Shown here one piece after another: positions 5,402 to 6,580 of a stretch of DNA of 6,580 bases (its first letter is position 1; each line of letters begins with the position of its first letter). Where the stretch lies: NCBI GenBank assembly GCA_958369755.1, contig CATXJC010000071.1:1-6580 (forward strand). The letters are read 5' to 3'. Under the pieces are notes generated by a model. That model saw nothing but the letters and a program-made list of their open reading frames with translations, did not search any database and was not told the DNA's origin. Position numbers and translations under genes: made by a program. The DNA is from an uncultured Prevotella sp. Lineage in GTDB: Bacteria > Bacteroidota > Bacteroidia > Bacteroidales > Bacteroidaceae.

Positions 5402-5629
5402 ATGGAAATATCGAATCGTATGTATAGCAAGACGGAATTGGGCTTGCTCTTTTTTCCGGAAGCCACCAGCAAGGCGACAGCTCGCCGCCATCTGATGGAT
5501 TGGATCAAGCGTTGCATTCCTTTATGGGATGAGTTGAAGAAGCAGGGATACCTGGTTGGCTGCCAATATTTTTCGCCCCGACAGGTAGCTGTAATCTTTG
5601 AATATCTGGGAGAACCGGACGAAAGCTGA
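5402..5629 (+). CDS. DUF4248 domain-containing small protein
   Basis: This 75-residue protein is read from ATG 5402 (MEISNRMYSKTELGLLFFPE). An upstream TTG at 5396 would add two residues, but GATGAAG at 5390-5396 is better spaced for the ATG. It matches the DUF4248 pattern: an RMYSKTELG opening, a helical ATARRHLMDWIKRCIPLWDEL core, and a closing FSPRQVAVIFEYLGEP. Such proteins are common in Bacteroidales beside HU-like, smalltalk and amidase genes and beside primase- or VirE-like genes. Here the primase-like partner appears to be replaced by a Rep_3 initiator. The ending, in which a helix follows SPRQV, recalls a small helix-turn-helix DNA-binding or adaptor fold, but no function is established. 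It is probably cotranscribed with rep. Confidence 0.85.
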   Translation: MEISNRMYSKTELGLLFFPEATSKATARRHLMDWIKRCIPLWDELKKQGYLVGCQYFSPRQVAVIFEYLGEPDES

Positions 5630-5683
5630 CTCCTCCCGCCAGATCATTGAATGCCAAATAAAAATCAAAGGAGCATTATACAA

Positions 5684-5730
5684 GATCTCCCTATAAGCCA
5701 GGCTGCAGAACCTGTGCTTATGGGGAGATT
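5684..5730. terminator. Long stem-loop between convergent genes (bidirectional terminator candidate)
   Basis: ATCTCCCTATAAGC (5685-5698) pairs with GCTTATGGGGAGAT (5716-5729), with a single T-G wobble. The stem continues through CAGG (5699-5702) and CCTG (5711-5714), with one bulged T at 5715 and an 8-nt loop. The total is about 18 bp. It lies between the DUF4248 gene and the oppositely oriented toxin stub, the right place for a shared terminator. The T-tract is poor on both sides, so another role as a structured RNA is possible. Confidence 0.6.
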
Positions 5731-5741
5731 ATATTTGCGAG

Positions 5742-5816
5742 TTATTTGTCATTATAGTGACCTTCAACTTCAATTACAACTACAGTAATAATGTCATCAA
5801 AAACATTGTAAATCAT
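5742..5816 (-). pseudogene. Remnant of a RelE/ParE-like toxin gene (24 codons)
   Basis: The stub starts MIYNVF and ends DDIITVVVIEVEGHYNDK, which resembles the last strands of RelE/ParE-family toxins (typically 85-100 residues). Its ATG (5816-5814) overlaps the antitoxin stop TGA (5815-5813) as ATGA, the usual coupling of an antitoxin-toxin pair. The toxin core and catalytic surface are therefore missing while start, end and frame are kept, which suggests a precise internal deletion of roughly 60-75 codons. A second possibility is that it is a functional short peptide, but nothing supports that. It should be non-toxic. Confidence 0.7.
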
Positions 5817-6097
5817 AGAGAATCAAGCCATCTGTTCATCTCGGTTGAATTTTCAAAATGAAGAGTCTCTCCTTTTTTATATTCATCCATTGCTTTATCA
5901 ATCTTCTTCTGCAATTCTTCATCAATTGTATTATCCTCTACAACTTCAGAAGGATGGAGAATACTAATGAGAAGACTTTCCACATAGTTGTTAAGACTGC
6001 GATTGCTAGCCTTAGCCTTTTCTTTCAGTTCTTCCAGCAAACTGCTTTGGAACCTGAACGAAGTTGGGATTCTTGCTGCTGTTGTTGACATAATCAT
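5813..6097 (-). CDS. Ribbon-helix-helix type antitoxin, now without an intact toxin
   Basis: This 94-residue protein has a typical antitoxin layout. Residues 12-44 form a ribbon-helix-helix-like segment (TSFRFQ strand, then LLEELKEKAKASNRSLNNYVESLL) for DNA binding as a dimer. A linker follows. The acidic C-terminal arm (EELQKKIDKAMDEYKKGETL, ending EMNRWLDSL) is the part that normally wraps a RelE/ParE-like toxin. In an intact module it would repress its own promoter and neutralise the toxin. Here the toxin frame directly downstream is reduced to 24 codons, leaving an orphan antitoxin. Start choice is uncertain: ATG 6097 and ATG 6091 (MSTTAARIP) are both in frame and neither has a Shine-Dalgarno. 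The region is visibly more AT-rich than rep, consistent with a separate origin. Confidence 0.85.
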   Translation of the reverse strand: MIMSTTAARIPTSFRFQSSLLEELKEKAKASNRSLNNYVESLLISILHPSEVVEDNTIDEELQKKIDKAMDEYKKGETLHFENSTEMNRWLDSL

Positions 6098-6151
6098 TAA
6101 TATTTTAAATTAGTATTGGTATGGGATGGCTATCCTTTATCTTATAAAATA

Positions 6152-6186
6152 CGGGAATCCAAACTTTTCCCGAAACTTTTCTCCCG
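6152..6186. promoter_or_regulatory. Repeat cluster between divergent genes, possible antitoxin operator
   Basis: CGGGAA (6152-6157) is inverted as TTCCCG (6167-6172). AAACTTTTCCCG (6161-6172) is followed directly by AAACTTTTCTCCCG (6173-6186). The cluster lies 55-90 bp upstream of the antitoxin start and immediately upstream of the -33 box of the DUF4160 promoter. Ribbon-helix-helix antitoxins usually bind such short paired repeats, so an operator is plausible. Confidence 0.35.
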
Positions 6187-6191
6187 TTTTC

Positions 6192-6222
6192 TTTGCGTTT
6201 TCAAAATAAAATCGTAACTTTG
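6192..6222 (+). promoter_or_regulatory. Consensus Bacteroidetes promoter for the DUF4160 gene
   Basis: TTTG (6192-6195) and TAACTTTG (6215-6222) are separated by 19 bp, matching the TTTG/TAnnTTTG consensus. The -7 box ends 31 bp before the ATG. A strong AAGGAGG (6242-6248) sits 5 bp before the start codon, unusual among the genes here. Confidence 0.8.
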
Positions 6223-6253
6223 CAATCAAGATAGATTAAAAAAGGAGGTTGCG

Positions 6254-6556
6254 ATGCCAAAGATATTTGAATACTTCGGATTTATCTTTCTGTTCTATTC
6301 AAATGAGCATGAACCAATACACGTTCATGTAATGAAGGATGGACATGAAGCTATTTTCGAGATAATATTAGAAAATGGTGAACTTGTTGAAATTCATAGA
6401 AGAACTTCTAGCAAGATACCACCTTTAAGTGAGAAGGATGCTGCTACAGCAGAGGCCTTTGTGAAGAAGTACTATAAGAATATAGTTGATAAATGGGTAA
6501 ACTTCTTTATTTATAAGAAAAGAATACGTTCAACTAAAATAACGAAGAAATTATGA
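6254..6556 (+). CDS. DUF4160 domain-containing protein
   Basis: This 100-residue protein opens MPKIFEYFGFIFLFYSNEHE, with the DUF4160 hallmark HEPIHVHV at residues 19-26. A predicted strand, AIFEIILENGELVEIHR, and a helical part, LSEKDAATAEAFVKKYYKNIVDKW, follow. The clustered histidines could bind a metal or form an active site, but no activity is established. The C-terminus is extended by a basic tail (YKKRIRSTKITKKL). The family is regularly found as the first gene of a pair with DUF2442, sometimes listed as a putative toxin-antitoxin module. That fits here, since another gene starts in a 4-bp ATGA overlap with its stop. The start is secure because of the Shine-Dalgarno and promoter. Low GC, like the neighbouring antitoxin, suggests an imported module. 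Confidence 0.88.
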   Translation: MPKIFEYFGFIFLFYSNEHEPIHVHVMKDGHEAIFEIILENGELVEIHRRTSSKIPPLSEKDAATAEAFVKKYYKNIVDKWVNFFIYKKRIRSTKITKKL

Positions 6557-6580
6557 ACTTAAGTATCGTTTCTGCAAAAT
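6553..6580 (+). CDS. Start of a downstream gene, probably DUF2442 (partial, runs off the window)
   Basis: The ATG at 6553 overlaps the DUF4160 stop as ATGA and opens MNLSIVSAK before the window ends. The overlap and the strand-like opening agree with DUF2442, the usual partner of DUF4160. Nine residues cannot prove the family. Confidence 0.5.

Noticed and set aside
5254..5517. 87-codon minus-strand ORF
   Set aside because: It is antisense to the end of rep and the start of the DUF4248 gene, both better supported.
5858..6088. 76-codon plus-strand ORF rich in Phe/Ile/Cys
   Set aside because: It is antisense to the antitoxin gene. The hydrophobic look is the complement of Lys/Glu-rich codons.

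Overview
The window looks like a Bacteroidales genome, most likely a Prevotella/Segatella-type gut organism. Three things point there. Two clean Bacteroidetes-type promoters (TTTG, 19-20 bp, TAnnTTTG) are visible at 3879-3910 and 6192-6222. Several starts have little Shine-Dalgarno sequence. The families present (HU-HIG DNA-binding protein, 'smalltalk' microprotein, DUF4248, DUF1703-type AAA ATPase) are typical of this order. The genus is inferred, not proven.

Layout, left to right. (1) 137-1699, minus strand: an AAA-ATPase/PD-(D/E)XK protein. A near-identical 23-bp direct repeat lies at 73-95 and 1804-1826, so gene and promoter together look like a single-gene cassette. (2) 1957-3245, minus strand: an operon of HU-like protein, a 34-residue smalltalk microprotein (2445-2549) and a T7-lysozyme-type amidase, closed by a hairpin terminator. 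(3) 3308-3597: the promoter of that operon, preceded by a three-copy 30-bp repeat and then an eight-unit 22-bp tandem array with strict spacing. (4) 3879-5629, plus strand: a consensus promoter, a leader of about 360 nt with several small hairpins, a Rep_3/RepB-type replication initiator and a DUF4248 protein. (5) 5684-6097: a strong stem-loop between convergent genes, then a minus-strand ribbon-helix-helix antitoxin whose stop codon overlaps the start of a 24-codon stub keeping only the C-terminal end of a RelE/ParE-like toxin. (6) 6192-6580, plus strand: promoter and DUF4160 gene, with the first codons of an overlapping downstream gene, probably DUF2442.

The most striking combination is in the middle. 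A plasmid-type initiator of a family that classically binds 17-22 bp iterons sits divergently from an HU-like/amidase operon, with a precise 22-bp direct-repeat array between them. This could be an iteron origin, or a chromosomally captured or decayed one, in which the initiator also controls the divergent operon. The architecture is seen in the sequence; the origin and regulatory roles are inference.
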